Source: Actinomycetales bacterium (GTDB taxonomy: Bacteria > Actinomycetota > Actinomycetes > Mycobacteriales > Micromonosporaceae). Taken from it: a stretch of 64,000 bases of DNA. Positions 36,813-45,677 of this stretch are shown piece after piece. Positions within the stretch are counted from its first letter, which is position 1. Every line of letters starts with the position of its first letter. The position numbers and the translations under genes are program-made. The notes under the pieces were generated by a model. The model did no database searches. It saw only the letters and a program-made list of their open reading frames with translations, and was not told where the DNA came from. The stretch lies in contig PKFB01000009.1 in assembly GCA_002919305.1 (NCBI GenBank), forward strand, positions 1 through 64,000, written 5' to 3'.

Positions 36813-37615
36813 CGGGCCTCCCCTCCGGCGGCCCGCCTCAACAGCCGCCGCCGTTCCACCTCGTCGGGGCGTCCGGCGAGCGCCGCGGCGTGCACCGGGT
36901 CCAGCGGCGCCAGCCGGCCCGCTCCCAGCGCCACGCTGCGTACCCGCGCCGCCTTCACGCACATCGTGGTCACCGCCTCCACCTCAGCGGCGGTACGCCC
37001 GAGGGCCACGATCCCGTGGTTACCCAGCAACACCAGCCGGGGCGGCTGCCCTTCGGTCTCGGCGTACCCACGAATCGCGGCGACCACCGCGCGTCCCAGC
37101 GCCAAACCGGGTTCGGTGTAGGGCACCCAGGCCGGGCGCCCCAGCACCACCGCTTCGTCGGGGAACAGCGGGGCGTTCCACAGCGCCTCCGCCTCCTCGA
37201 TCGACAACAACCCGACCACGGCCGTGGGGTGAGTGTGCGCCACCCACTCGGCCCCGCCGTACTCCAGGGCCGCCAAGTGCACCAGGGTTTCGATGGAGGC
37301 GCGACGCCCCGCCCCGTCCGCCAGTAGCGCGCTCAACTCGTCCTGGGTCGTGTGCGGGTTGTCCAGCGCGCGGACCAGCTCCGATGGCTCAACCACCACG
37401 AAGCCAGAGGCGTCGGCCTGATCCATCCGGGCCCCGCTCGCCTTGACCACGAACCGCCCATCAGGCAGCCGGGTGGAGGTGTTCCCCTCCGCCAGCACCA
37501 CCAGGTCCGCGGCGGGGTCCCCCAGGCGTCGGGTCAGCGCCACCAGCTCCTCGGGCACCAGATCGGGTACGGATCGCACCGCCCCGCCTCGGGTACCAGG
37601 CTCCGTCATCGTCAT
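36809..37615 (-). CDS. Class II aldolase/adducin-family protein
   Basis: 268 residues. The zinc site is visible as AHTHPTA (two His) and GNHGIVALG, and AEGNTSTRL marks the phosphate-binding loop. The family includes L-fuculose-1-phosphate and L-ribulose-5-phosphate-processing aldolases/epimerases. Because rhaEW already carries the rhamnulose-phosphate aldolase, this one probably acts on another phosphorylated ketose. It overlaps the permease stop by one base and the HAD start by four. Confidence 0.78.
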   Translation of the reverse strand: MTMTEPGTRGGAVRSVPDLVPEELVALTRRLGDPAADLVVLAEGNTSTRLPDGRFVVKASGARMDQADASGFVVVEPSELVRALDNPHTTQDELSALLADGAGRRASIETLVHLAALEYGGAEWVAHTHPTAVVGLLSIEEAEALWNAPLFPDEAVVLGRPAWVPYTEPGLALGRAVVAAIRGYAETEGQPPRLVLLGNHGIVALGRTAAEVEAVTTMCVKAARVRSVALGAGRLAPLDPVHAAALAGRPDEVERRRLLRRAAGGEAR

Positions 37616-38718
37616 CAGGTCCCTCCCCGCCGGCGCACCATGTAGGTGTTCAGTAGCGCTGAGGCGATCAGCACCACGCCCAGCGCGAACAGCTGGTACT
37701 GGCTGCCTTCAGAGCCGATGAAGGCCAGCAGGATGCCGGCGTTAAGCCAGGTCACCAGCAGCGCGGCGATCACGACGCCGCCGACCCGGCCGATCCCACC
37801 GGCGATGGCGACCCCGCCGAGCACCGCGATGGTGATGGCCGGCAGCGCCATCCCGTTGCCGACCGTGCCGGCATCTGGCCGCGCGGAGGCGTACTGGGCC
37901 ACCGTCACCACCGCGGTCACGCCCGACAACAGCCCGGACAGCAGGTACGCCCGGAACCGCACCCAGGACACCGACAGGTTGGCGAACCGGGCCGCGGTGT
38001 CGTTGGTGCCGACGGCGTACAGCTTGCGGCCGTAACTGGTCCGGTTCATCAGCAGCCACACCAGCAGCACCGTCGGAAGCGCGAAGGTGAACACCTGCAT
38101 CGGCACCGACGGCAGCCCGAACGGCAGCGCCACCGGATCGGTCAGGGAGTTGAGGTCCTGGATCGGCTGAGTGGAGATCGGGGCGTTGTCGTTGCTGACC
38201 AACGCCAGCGAGCTGTAGGCGTAGTAGGTCGCCAAGGTCGCGATCAGCGCGGGGAAGCCCAGGTAGGCCACCAGGAAGCCGTTGATCGCCCCCAACACCG
38301 CGCCCACGACCAGGCAGGCGGCCACCGCCGGCAGCAGGGGCCAGCCCCACTCCCCGACCATGAAGCCGAACGCCATGCCGGCCAGGCTCACCATCGCCCC
38401 GACCGACAGGTCGATGCCGCCCCGTCCGGAGACGATCACGATCAGCTCCGCCAGTGCCAGGATGCACAGCGGCACCGCCATCTCCAGCGAGGTGAACAGG
38501 TACGCCAGGTCGTACGGAGCGATGAGGTAGCCCCCGGTGTCGAGGATGTTCATCCACACCAGCAGGACCGCCAGCAGCACCACCAGCAGCGCGACCCGGT
38601 CGGTGAGCAGGAATGTCAACACCTCGCGTACCCCGATCCGCCGGCGGGGCGCCTGTGAAGGCGCGCTGTCCGCCCCGGTCGGCGCCTGGGTCGGCTTATC
38701 GGTCACCGAATGACTCAC
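37615..38718 (-). CDS. rhaQ: Rhamnose-type ABC permease (RhaQ/RbsC family)
   Basis: A 367-residue RbsC-type permease with about 8-10 membrane helices. IVIVSGRGGIDLSVGAMVSL is the family hallmark near the first third. The GTG at 38718 overlaps the stop of the other permease by four bases and is chosen over the upstream frame extension. It pairs with the adjacent permease to form the pore. The P/Q naming between the two permeases is arbitrary. Confidence 0.88.
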   Translation of the reverse strand: MSHSVTDKPTQAPTGADSAPSQAPRRRIGVREVLTFLLTDRVALLVVLLAVLLVWMNILDTGGYLIAPYDLAYLFTSLEMAVPLCILALAELIVIVSGRGGIDLSVGAMVSLAGMAFGFMVGEWGWPLLPAVAACLVVGAVLGAINGFLVAYLGFPALIATLATYYAYSSLALVSNDNAPISTQPIQDLNSLTDPVALPFGLPSVPMQVFTFALPTVLLVWLLMNRTSYGRKLYAVGTNDTAARFANLSVSWVRFRAYLLSGLLSGVTAVVTVAQYASARPDAGTVGNGMALPAITIAVLGGVAIAGGIGRVGGVVIAALLVTWLNAGILLAFIGSEGSQYQLFALGVVLIASALLNTYMVRRRGGT

Positions 38719-39722
38719 CTCGACCGCCTCCGTCGCTCCCGGATCAGGTCCACTCCGACCGCAATGAGGATGAAGATCCCGATGAACAGCGCGGTCAGCT
38801 CGCTGGGCCACTGCAGCAGGGTGACGGCGCTGGTGACCGTGCCGACCAGCAACGCGCCCAGCAGCGTTCCCAGTACCGTGCCGCGGCCGCCGATGATGCT
38901 GGTGCCGCCGATGACGACGGCGGCGATCACCTGAAGCTCCAAACCGGTGCCGATGTTCTGCTGCACCAGTCCGCCACCGCCGATGGATATGCAGGCCGCC
39001 AGACCCACCAGCACACCGGTCAGCGTGTAGACGGCCACCAGACGACGCTCCACCTGGACCCCGGCCAGCCGGGCCGCCGTGGCGTCACCGCCGATGGCGT
39101 ACAGGTGCCGACCGGTGGGCGCGTAGCGCATGTAGAGCCACACCAGGGCGCCCACCGCCATCACCAACCACCAGGCATTGGGTACGCCCAGGGTTCGGCC
39201 GGCGGCTCCGCCGCCGAGGAACTCAAGGGTGTCAGGCACCCCGGTCACCTGCTGAGAGTCGAAGATGCGCAGCGAGATGAACCGGAACAGGTTGAGGGTG
39301 CCGAAGGTGACGATGATGGCGTGAATGCGGCCGTAGGCGACCACGACACCGTTGATCAGGCCGAGCACGGCTCCCACCCCCACCGCGACCAGTAACGCGG
39401 TGGGTGCGTTGACGCCGGCGTCCCGCAGCAGTTTGGCCACGATCACAGCCGCCACGGCCAGGCTGCTGCCGACGGACACGTCGATGCCGGCCGTCACGAT
39501 CACCGCCGTCATGCCGATGCCGATCAGGGCGATGGGGGCGACCGTGAACAGGATGTTCTGCAGGTTGGAGGTGGTCAGGAAGGTGTCGGTGACCAGGCTC
39601 AGCACCAGCCACAGCACCGCCAGCACCCCTGCCAGGGCCAGCTCCTGCCCCTCCACGGCTCGTGCCGTGACCCGCCGGGTCTTCGCCCCGCTCCGGGCGG
39701 GGCTGGTCATGGTGGTGGCCAT
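38715..39722 (-). CDS. rhaP: Rhamnose-type ABC permease (RhaP/RbsC family)
   Basis: A 335-residue RbsC-type permease. VIVTAGIDVSVGSSLAVAA is the conserved loop, followed by HAIIVTFGTLNLFR and GRGTVLGTLLGALL. ATG shares one base with the ATPase stop (TGATG), so it is translationally coupled. Confidence 0.88.
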   Translation of the reverse strand: MATTMTSPARSGAKTRRVTARAVEGQELALAGVLAVLWLVLSLVTDTFLTTSNLQNILFTVAPIALIGIGMTAVIVTAGIDVSVGSSLAVAAVIVAKLLRDAGVNAPTALLVAVGVGAVLGLINGVVVAYGRIHAIIVTFGTLNLFRFISLRIFDSQQVTGVPDTLEFLGGGAAGRTLGVPNAWWLVMAVGALVWLYMRYAPTGRHLYAIGGDATAARLAGVQVERRLVAVYTLTGVLVGLAACISIGGGGLVQQNIGTGLELQVIAAVVIGGTSIIGGRGTVLGTLLGALLVGTVTSAVTLLQWPSELTALFIGIFILIAVGVDLIRERRRRSR

Positions 39723-41260
39723 CAGCCCACCTCCTCGGCGACCGCTTCTCGGGCGTCGTCTAGTGAGGTGTGTTCAGCGGCCCCGGCCGCAGCCGCCAGC
39801 ACCTGCGCTTGGGAGGCGCCGCGTGGGAACTCCGCGGTGATCCGACCGTCGCGAAGCACCAGCACCCGGTCGGCCAGCCGCAGCACCTCCGGTAGGTCGG
39901 TGGAGACGACCAGAACCGCGCTTCCGGCGTTGGCCAGGTCGAGGATGATCTGGTGGATCTCCTCCTTGGCACCGATGTCCACACCCTGGGTGGGCTCCTC
40001 CAGCACCAAGATCTCCGGGCGCTCCACCAGGGAGCGCGCCAACACCACCTTCTGCTGGTTCCCGCCGGAGAGCGTGCCGACCGGGGTGGAGACGCTGGGC
40101 GCCTTGATGGCGATCCGACGCAAGAAGTCCCTGGCGACGGCGCGTTCCCGACGCCGGTCCACCCAGAACCTGAAGCGGGACAGCAGTTTCAGGTGGCCGA
40201 CTGAGATGTTGAAGGCGATGGACTTGGAGGCGAACACGCCCTGCACCTTGCGGTTAGCCGGCAGCATCGCGATGCCGGCGGCGACCGCGTCGGCGGGGCG
40301 GGTCAGCCGGAGCGTCCGCCCCTTGATCTCCACCTCTCCCCCGTCGGCAGGGTCGATGCCGTACAGGGCGCGGGCGACCGCACCGGTACCGGACCCGACG
40401 AGTCCGTACAGGCCCACCACCTCACCGGGCAACACGTGGAATGTGACGTCGGAGAACTGGCGGGCGCGCCGCAGTCCTCGCACCGACAGGGCCGGCGGCG
40501 CGTCGGGCACTTCGCGCGTCACTCGCTGGGTCTCTAGCGCCCGCCCCACCATCAGTTCGGCGATCTCATGGACCGACAACTCATCGGCCCGTCGGGAGGC
40601 GACGATGGCGCCGTCCCGCATCACGGTCACCCGGTCGGCGATCAGGGTGAGTTCGTCCAAGCGGTGGCTGATGTAGATGATTCCGACCCCTTCGGCCCGC
40701 ATGGCGCGGATCGCCCCGAAGAGGGTTTCGATCTCAGCGTCGGTCAGGATCGCCGACGGCTCGTCCAGGATGAGCACCTTGGCCCGGTGGGCGAACGCCT
40801 TCGCGATCGAAACCAGTTGTTGCTCGGCCACGGGCAGGTCCGCGACCCGCACATCGGCGATGGCCGGGTCCAGTCCAAGCCGCTTCAGCAGGTCGGTCAC
40901 GTGTCGCCGCTGGGCCGTCCAGTCAACCAGTCGACGACGCCGCAGTTCTCGGCCGAGGAACACGTTCTCGGCGACCGATAATTCGCCGAATAGTTGCGGT
41001 TCCTGGTAGACGGTGGCGATACCGGCTTTGAGCGCCGCGGTGGTACTGCCGCCGGCGAGCCGGGTACCTCCCATCATGATCGTGCCTTCGTCCGGCGCCT
41101 CCGCGCCCGAGATGATCTTGATGAGGGTGGACTTTCCGGCTCCGTTCTCACCGACCAGTGCATGGACCTCGCCAGGCCGAACGTCGAAGTCCACACCTCG
41201 CAGTGCCTGGACACCGCCGTACCGCTTGTGGATGCCCGTGAGCGCGAGCAACTCCTCCAC
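39722..41260 (-). CDS. rhaT: Rhamnose-type ABC transporter ATPase
   Basis: A 512-residue double-cassette ATPase of the RbsA/RhaT type. Cassette 1 has GENGAGKST and LILDEPSA. Cassette 2 has the degenerate Walker A GLVGSGTGAV, then LSGGNQQKVVLA and LVLEEPTQGVD. The GTG at 41260 with AGAGGAGAC is chosen; a long upstream extension of the frame crosses the intergenic hairpin and is not believable. It energises RhaP/RhaQ with the RhaS lipoprotein. Confidence 0.9.
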   Translation of the reverse strand: MEELLALTGIHKRYGGVQALRGVDFDVRPGEVHALVGENGAGKSTLIKIISGAEAPDEGTIMMGGTRLAGGSTTAALKAGIATVYQEPQLFGELSVAENVFLGRELRRRRLVDWTAQRRHVTDLLKRLGLDPAIADVRVADLPVAEQQLVSIAKAFAHRAKVLILDEPSAILTDAEIETLFGAIRAMRAEGVGIIYISHRLDELTLIADRVTVMRDGAIVASRRADELSVHEIAELMVGRALETQRVTREVPDAPPALSVRGLRRARQFSDVTFHVLPGEVVGLYGLVGSGTGAVARALYGIDPADGGEVEIKGRTLRLTRPADAVAAGIAMLPANRKVQGVFASKSIAFNISVGHLKLLSRFRFWVDRRRERAVARDFLRRIAIKAPSVSTPVGTLSGGNQQKVVLARSLVERPEILVLEEPTQGVDIGAKEEIHQIILDLANAGSAVLVVSTDLPEVLRLADRVLVLRDGRITAEFPRGASQAQVLAAAAGAAEHTSLDDAREAVAEEVG

Positions 41261-41391
41261 GGTGTCTCCTCTGTCCGTTGGTTCGGAAGTCTCAGCGGCC
41301 CACCGCCCCGACGCAGACTCGTGAAGGCCGCCCCACCCCGGCTCGTCCGAGCCACTGCACGGTGAGGCCGCCTGGTGCGGTGGCCCTGGGT

Positions 41392-41433
41392 GGGGCCGGT
41401 GGGCGTCCCCCGCGGGGGACAACCACCGGCCCC
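41392..41433 (-). promoter_or_regulatory. Long hairpin between rhaS and the ATPase gene
   Basis: Outer arms of 11 bp (41392-41402 and 41423-41433) enclose a separate perfect 16-bp palindrome GTCCCCCGCGGGGGAC (41405-41420). This very stable structure starts about 24 bases after the rhaS stop and can act as a partial terminator or mRNA-stabilising 3' end. Confidence 0.8.
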
Positions 41434-41456
41434 GGCACATCAGCGGTTTGTGAAGG

Positions 41457-42479
41457 TCAGTAGTTGTAGTTGCGGGCGTTCTCGGCCGTGATCCGCAGCG
41501 GCTCGCCCAGCAACAACATGTCCTGGTCGGCGAAGTACTGGACCTCGGTGAGCTGGTCGTTGACGCGGTTGACCTCTTGGAATTCCTGGCCGGTGGCCAG
41601 CTGGTACGCCGCCCACACGGTCAGGTAGCCCAGCTGCTCCACGTCCCACAGGATCGCGGCGCTGGAGGAACCCTCCTCCAGGTACGGAACCATCGACTGT
41701 GGCGTGCCCAGGCCGACGGTGAAGACCTCACCGATCCGCCCCGCCTCGCTGACCGCACGGGCCACCGCGGGCGCGGAGGAGGTGCACTCACCCACCAGGC
41801 CCCGCAGGTTGGGGTGGGCGTTCATCAGGTCACGGGCCATGGACACCGCCCGCGCCTCGTCCTCACCGGCGTAGACCACGTCGACGATCTCCGCCTCGGG
41901 GTACTGCGAGGCGGTGTACTCCCGCTGTACCTCGATCCACGCGTTGAGGTTCGCGGCGGTCTGACCGCACGAGACGATCGCGTACTCGCCGGAGCCGCCC
42001 ATCGCCTCCATCAAGGCGTCGGTGAGCGCCTGGCCGATACCCTCGGCCGTCGCCTGGTTGACGAAGACCTCCCGGACCGAGTTGGGGGCGTCGGTGTCGG
42101 AGGTCATCACGTGGATACCGGCCTCCTGGGCGTCGGCCAGCACCGGAGCCATGGAGTCGGGGTCGTTGGGGGCGACCACCAGCACGTCCACCCGCTGCTG
42201 GATCAGCGAACGGACGATCTCAGTCTGGGCACCGGGGTCGGCGGTGGTCGCGCCTCGGTAAATCCACTCCACACCGAGGTCCTCGGCCGCCTGCTGGCCA
42301 CCGGTGTTCATCGCTTCGAAGTAGGGGATTCCCTGCAGCTTGGGGACGAAAGCCACCGTGATGGTGTCGTCTTCGTTTGAGGACGAACCATTCTCCTGTT
42401 GTCTGGTACAAGCGGTGGCCGCCAGGACCAGGGCCATCGCCACCGCGAAGCCGGTCCTGACCGCACGTGGGTACCGCAT
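41457..42479 (-). CDS. rhaS: Rhamnose-binding lipoprotein RhaS
   Basis: A 340-residue RbsB/LsrB-like substrate-binding protein. The signal peptide has lipobox AATAC with C24, so it is lipid-anchored. A Ser/Asn/Asp-rich linker precedes VAFVPKLQGIPYFEAMNTGG, typical of the rhamnose/autoinducer-2 binding group. It is separated from the ATPase gene by a 196-base gap with a strong hairpin, and from rhaB by 54 bases. Confidence 0.88.
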   Translation of the reverse strand: MRYPRAVRTGFAVAMALVLAATACTRQQENGSSSNEDDTITVAFVPKLQGIPYFEAMNTGGQQAAEDLGVEWIYRGATTADPGAQTEIVRSLIQQRVDVLVVAPNDPDSMAPVLADAQEAGIHVMTSDTDAPNSVREVFVNQATAEGIGQALTDALMEAMGGSGEYAIVSCGQTAANLNAWIEVQREYTASQYPEAEIVDVVYAGEDEARAVSMARDLMNAHPNLRGLVGECTSSAPAVARAVSEAGRIGEVFTVGLGTPQSMVPYLEEGSSSAAILWDVEQLGYLTVWAAYQLATGQEFQEVNRVNDQLTEVQYFADQDMLLLGEPLRITAENARNYNY

Positions 42480-42533
42480 CGATGTACTCCTTTCCTGGGC
42501 CTGCTCGGGGGATGCAGGCCGCCTATGTCCGCC

Positions 42534-44192
42534 TCAGTCGGTTTTGTCGGTGATACCGGCTTCGGCGAGATCGGCCGCTACCCACTCGGTGAAACGGCCG
42601 TACAGATCGGTGAAGCGACCGGGGTCGGTAGGGGTGACGGTGTGGGGGTGTGCACTGGTCCGCACCACCTCGCGCATCTGTTCCAACCCCGACACCTCAC
42701 CCAGCGCGTGCAGCTGCATCAGCACGTTGCCCATCGCGGTCGCCTCGACTGGCCCGCCCACCACTTCCAGACCGGCGGCGTCGGCGGTCAGTTGGTTCAG
42801 CAGCGTGTTGCGGGAGCCGCCCCCCACGATGTGGATCCGGCTCACCGGCCGACCCGTGACCTCACCGAGATCGGTGAACGCCATCCGGTACCGCAGGGCC
42901 AAGCTGTCCAGGACACAGCGGGCTATCGCCGCGACATTGATGGGAACCGGCTGTCCGGTCCGCCGGCAGTATTGCCGGATGCGCTCCGGCATATCGCCCG
43001 GAGTCACAAAATCGGGGTGATCGGGATTGATGACGCTTACTCCGCCCGGCGCCGCGGAGGCTAGATCCACTAGTTCCTGATATGTGTACCGCTTGCCTTC
43101 CCGCTCCCACTGGCGGCGGCACTCCTGCAGGATCCACAGTCCCATGCAGTTACGCAGCAGGCGAATGGTGCCCAGCACCCCGCCCTCGTTGGTCAGGTTC
43201 GCCAACCGCGCCGCCTCGGTCAGTACGGGCTGGTCGGTCTCCACTCCGACCAGTGACCAGGTACCGGAGGAGATGTACGCGGCCGCGGGGTCGGTGAACG
43301 GCACGCTGACCACGGCGCTGGCGGTGTCGTGGCTGCCCGGTGTGATGACCCGGGTCCGCCCGTACGCCACGCCCAGCTCCTCACGTAGCGGTGGCAGTAA
43401 CAGACCCAGGTCGGTTCCCGCCTCCACCACCTCCGGCAGCATCTCGGTCGGGATCCCCAGGTCGCTCAGCAGCCCGGTCGCCCATCGCCGGTTGGCCACG
43501 TCGTACGCCCCGGTGGTGCTGGCCTCGGTGTACTCGGCCACGGCCTGCCCTGACAGCAGGTGGTGAAACAGGTCCGGGATCAGCAGCAGGGTGCGCGCCT
43601 TCTGCAGGTCGGCTCCGCCGGCGCGGACCTCGGCCAGCAGCTGATAGATGGTGTTGACCTCCATCAGCTGGATACCGGTCTCGGCATAGAGCCGACGCCG
43701 ACCGACCAGGCGCACCGCTTCGGCGAGCATGCCGCGGGTCCGTGGATCCCGGTACGACACCGGATCGTTGATCAGCTGCCCGTCGGCGTCCAGCAGGCCG
43801 TAGTCCAGTCCCCAGGTATCGACGCCGACCGAGACGATCTCCTCGCCCGTCGGGAGCAAGGTGGCGGCCTTGGCCATCCCGATCCGGATCTGTTCCCACA
43901 GCGTAGTGAGGTCCCAGCGAAGTAGACCGTCGACTGCGCGAGCTCCGTTAGGGAAACGGTGCGCCTCGGTCAGGGTCAGCTGTCGCCCGTCGAACTGTCC
44001 CAGCATCACCCGGCCGCTTTCGGCACCGAGGTCGACAGCGACCACGTTCAGGCGTTGTCTGATGGCGCGCGGGCCGTTGGAAATCCGTCCCGCACGCGGG
44101 CTACCGCCAGCACGTGCGGGACGGACGCCGTGGTTGTGCTGTGTCGCCGCGGAAGCGGGCGCGCTGTCCGGGGGCAGATCACTGACGCTCAC
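42534..44192 (-). CDS. rhaB: L-rhamnulokinase RhaB
   Basis: A 552-residue FGGY kinase phosphorylating L-rhamnulose at O1. Seen: VVAVDLGAESGRVMLG (phosphate 1), VGVDTWGLDYGLLD, YISSGTWSLVGVE (phosphate 2) and HIVGGGSRNTLLNQLTADA. About 48 residues, Ala/Pro/Arg-rich and probably disordered, precede the family core. The GTG start overlaps the deoR stop by four bases (GTGA), which supports the longer start through coupling. Confidence 0.92.
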   Translation of the reverse strand: MSVSDLPPDSAPASAATQHNHGVRPARAGGSPRAGRISNGPRAIRQRLNVVAVDLGAESGRVMLGQFDGRQLTLTEAHRFPNGARAVDGLLRWDLTTLWEQIRIGMAKAATLLPTGEEIVSVGVDTWGLDYGLLDADGQLINDPVSYRDPRTRGMLAEAVRLVGRRRLYAETGIQLMEVNTIYQLLAEVRAGGADLQKARTLLLIPDLFHHLLSGQAVAEYTEASTTGAYDVANRRWATGLLSDLGIPTEMLPEVVEAGTDLGLLLPPLREELGVAYGRTRVITPGSHDTASAVVSVPFTDPAAAYISSGTWSLVGVETDQPVLTEAARLANLTNEGGVLGTIRLLRNCMGLWILQECRRQWEREGKRYTYQELVDLASAAPGGVSVINPDHPDFVTPGDMPERIRQYCRRTGQPVPINVAAIARCVLDSLALRYRMAFTDLGEVTGRPVSRIHIVGGGSRNTLLNQLTADAAGLEVVGGPVEATAMGNVLMQLHALGEVSGLEQMREVVRTSAHPHTVTPTDPGRFTDLYGRFTEWVAADLAEAGITDKTD

Positions 44193-44977
44193 GATGCCCC
44201 CTCTGTGTCGACCGGCACCCGCCGCACGGGTACCCCGACGGCCTTCCAGCTCTCCACCGCCTCGTCGCTCATCCCGGTGTCCGTGATGAGTTCGGTCACC
44301 TGGTCCGGGCTGGCGAACGGGTGAAGCGCGAAGCGGTCCACCTTGCTGGAGTCGAACAGTCCGTACACCTCGGCGCAGACCGACGCCAGGCGCCGCTTGA
44401 CCGCGGTCTCCTCCGGGTTCAGCTCCATCAGGCCTAGTTGGGGGGACAGGGAGCGTACACCGAAGAACCCTCGCGCTACCCGGCCGCGGCCGGAGAACAC
44501 ATCACCGATGTCGCCGACCAACGACCATGAGGAGCGGCGGACGGTGCCTCCGGGTAGTACCACGGTCGCGTCGGATTCGCTGAGCACTTCGGCGGCTCGT
44601 AGCCCGTTGGTGAGCACGACCAGCCCACGTCGTTCGGTGAGCAGTTGCGCCAGGTAGTAGCAGGTGGTGCTGCAGTCCAGGGCGATGGCGTCCCCGTCGC
44701 GTACGGTGGCCGCCGCGGCCCGTGCAATCGCCTGCTTGGCAGCCACCCGGTGCCGCAACCGCATTTCGAAAGCGCCCTCGTCGGCTCCGTTCACCGTGAC
44801 TGCGCCGCCCCGAACCCGACGCAGCAGCCGACGACGCTCCAGCGCGTCAAGATCCTTACGGATCGTTACCTCGGACACGCCGAACCGCAACGACAACTCA
44901 GGTACGCTGACTTGCCCGACGTTATCGAGCAGACGCAGCACCTCCTGTTGCCGCTCGTGCTCCGCGATTCCCGGCAT
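44189..44977 (-). CDS. DeoR-family regulator of the rhamnose operon
   Basis: 262 residues. An N-terminal DeoR winged HTH (about 8-58, VPELSLRFGVSEVTIRKDLDAL) precedes a sugar-phosphate-sensing domain with LDCSTTCYYLA and FDSSKVDRFA. It is first in the operon, upstream of rhaB, so it probably controls its own transcript and is released by a phosphorylated pathway intermediate. GAGGTG precedes the ATG. Confidence 0.88.
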   Translation of the reverse strand: MPGIAEHERQQEVLRLLDNVGQVSVPELSLRFGVSEVTIRKDLDALERRRLLRRVRGGAVTVNGADEGAFEMRLRHRVAAKQAIARAAAATVRDGDAIALDCSTTCYYLAQLLTERRGLVVLTNGLRAAEVLSESDATVVLPGGTVRRSSWSLVGDIGDVFSGRGRVARGFFGVRSLSPQLGLMELNPEETAVKRRLASVCAEVYGLFDSSKVDRFALHPFASPDQVTELITDTGMSDEAVESWKAVGVPVRRVPVDTEGAS

Positions 44978-45035
44978 CGATCACCTCTGACGCTCCATGA
45001 CGGCCACCCGGCTCGGGGGCCGCCGGGTTCCGTAA

Positions 45036-45052
45036 CCTACGGGAAACGTAGG
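45036..45052. promoter_or_regulatory. Inverted repeat over the deoR-rha -10 region
   Basis: CCTACG-ggaaa-CGTAGG overlaps the predicted -10 and start site. It is a good candidate for the autoregulatory DeoR operator. Confidence 0.5.
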
Positions 45053-45074
45053 AGCAACGAAGCTGAACCGTCAA
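45045..45074 (-). promoter_or_regulatory. Predicted promoter of the deoR-rha operon
   Basis: On the minus strand, -35 TTGACG (45074-45069), an 18-base spacer and -10 TACGTT (45050-45045). The start would fall near 45038, giving a leader of about 60 bases. Confidence 0.55.
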
Positions 45075-45136
45075 TAAGCGAAAGAGAAATAGCCACTGTT
45101 CGAGTTTCGTTCGCAACCGATGTGGTTTCTATCACA

Positions 45137-45152
45137 TGTGTCTGCAATCACA
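45137..45152. promoter_or_regulatory. CRP-like site upstream of the rha operon
   Basis: TGTGT-N6-TCACA matches nine of the ten fixed bases of the TGTGA-N6-TCACA consensus recognised by CRP-type proteins. Its centre lies about 106 bases upstream of the predicted start. A GCGAAA/TTTCG pair (45078-45109) lies between it and the -35. Confidence 0.4.
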
Positions 45153-45511
45153 ATGTGACCGTCAGTGATTGATCGCCGCGCACCATGCCGGCTCAGGCGG
45201 GACACACGAACCGCGTATTAGCAGCGAAAATTCTGATCATCGACATCGTTCGATCCAGACAGTCCGCCGTGACGTGACTGTTCGTGATCGACCAGGCCGA
45301 CAGGGCACGCCACTTACGGTTCGGTTCCCCAACTACTGTTCCTGCCCGGGATGAATGCCGGCGCGGTGAGAAGAACACAACAGACAAGCCACCATCGGGA
45401 AACGCTATTTCCCGGATTTCGCCCCGTCGGGGGAATTGATCGATGAATCCCCGAAACGAGACCACGGAGCGAAAAAAGGTCGAAAATAAGGCAGCCGGCC
45501 ACGTGGCGTCT

Positions 45512-45525
45512 GGATAGCGCTATCC
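45512..45525. promoter_or_regulatory. Orphan 14-bp palindrome
   Basis: GGATAGCGCTATCC is perfectly self-complementary with a central CG step, like LacI-family operators, and shares the AGCGCT core of the CelR box. It lies about 105 bases past the rhaI terminator and far upstream of deoR, so its target is unclear. Confidence 0.5.
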
Positions 45526-45630
45526 CCGACGCCTCACGCTGCAAAATCTGGATCGGGCTCTGGATGCTGCGGGCTCTGAATCAGGCTCTGGAGGTTGTGG
45601 ACCGGACGTCCTGGCCGACAGTCGTCCGAC

Positions 45631-45661
45631 GGCGGTGCGGGCTCCATAAACCCGCACCGCC
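45631..45661 (-). terminator. Terminator after rhaI
   Basis: GGCGGTGCGGG / CCCGCACCGCC, an 11-bp perfect stem with a 9-base loop, 17-47 bases after the rhaI stop. Confidence 0.75.
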
Positions 45662-45677
45662 TGCCCGTCGAGGCCGG

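Larger units (their letters stand above)
44978..45677. other. 700-base control region between deoR and rhaI
   Basis: No gene is supported. From left to right it holds the rha operon promoter with a candidate operator, the CRP-like site, an AT-richer stretch (about 45360-45490), a perfect palindrome at 45512-45525, three copies of GGCTCTGRA (45556-45592) and the rhaI terminator. Confidence 0.6.
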
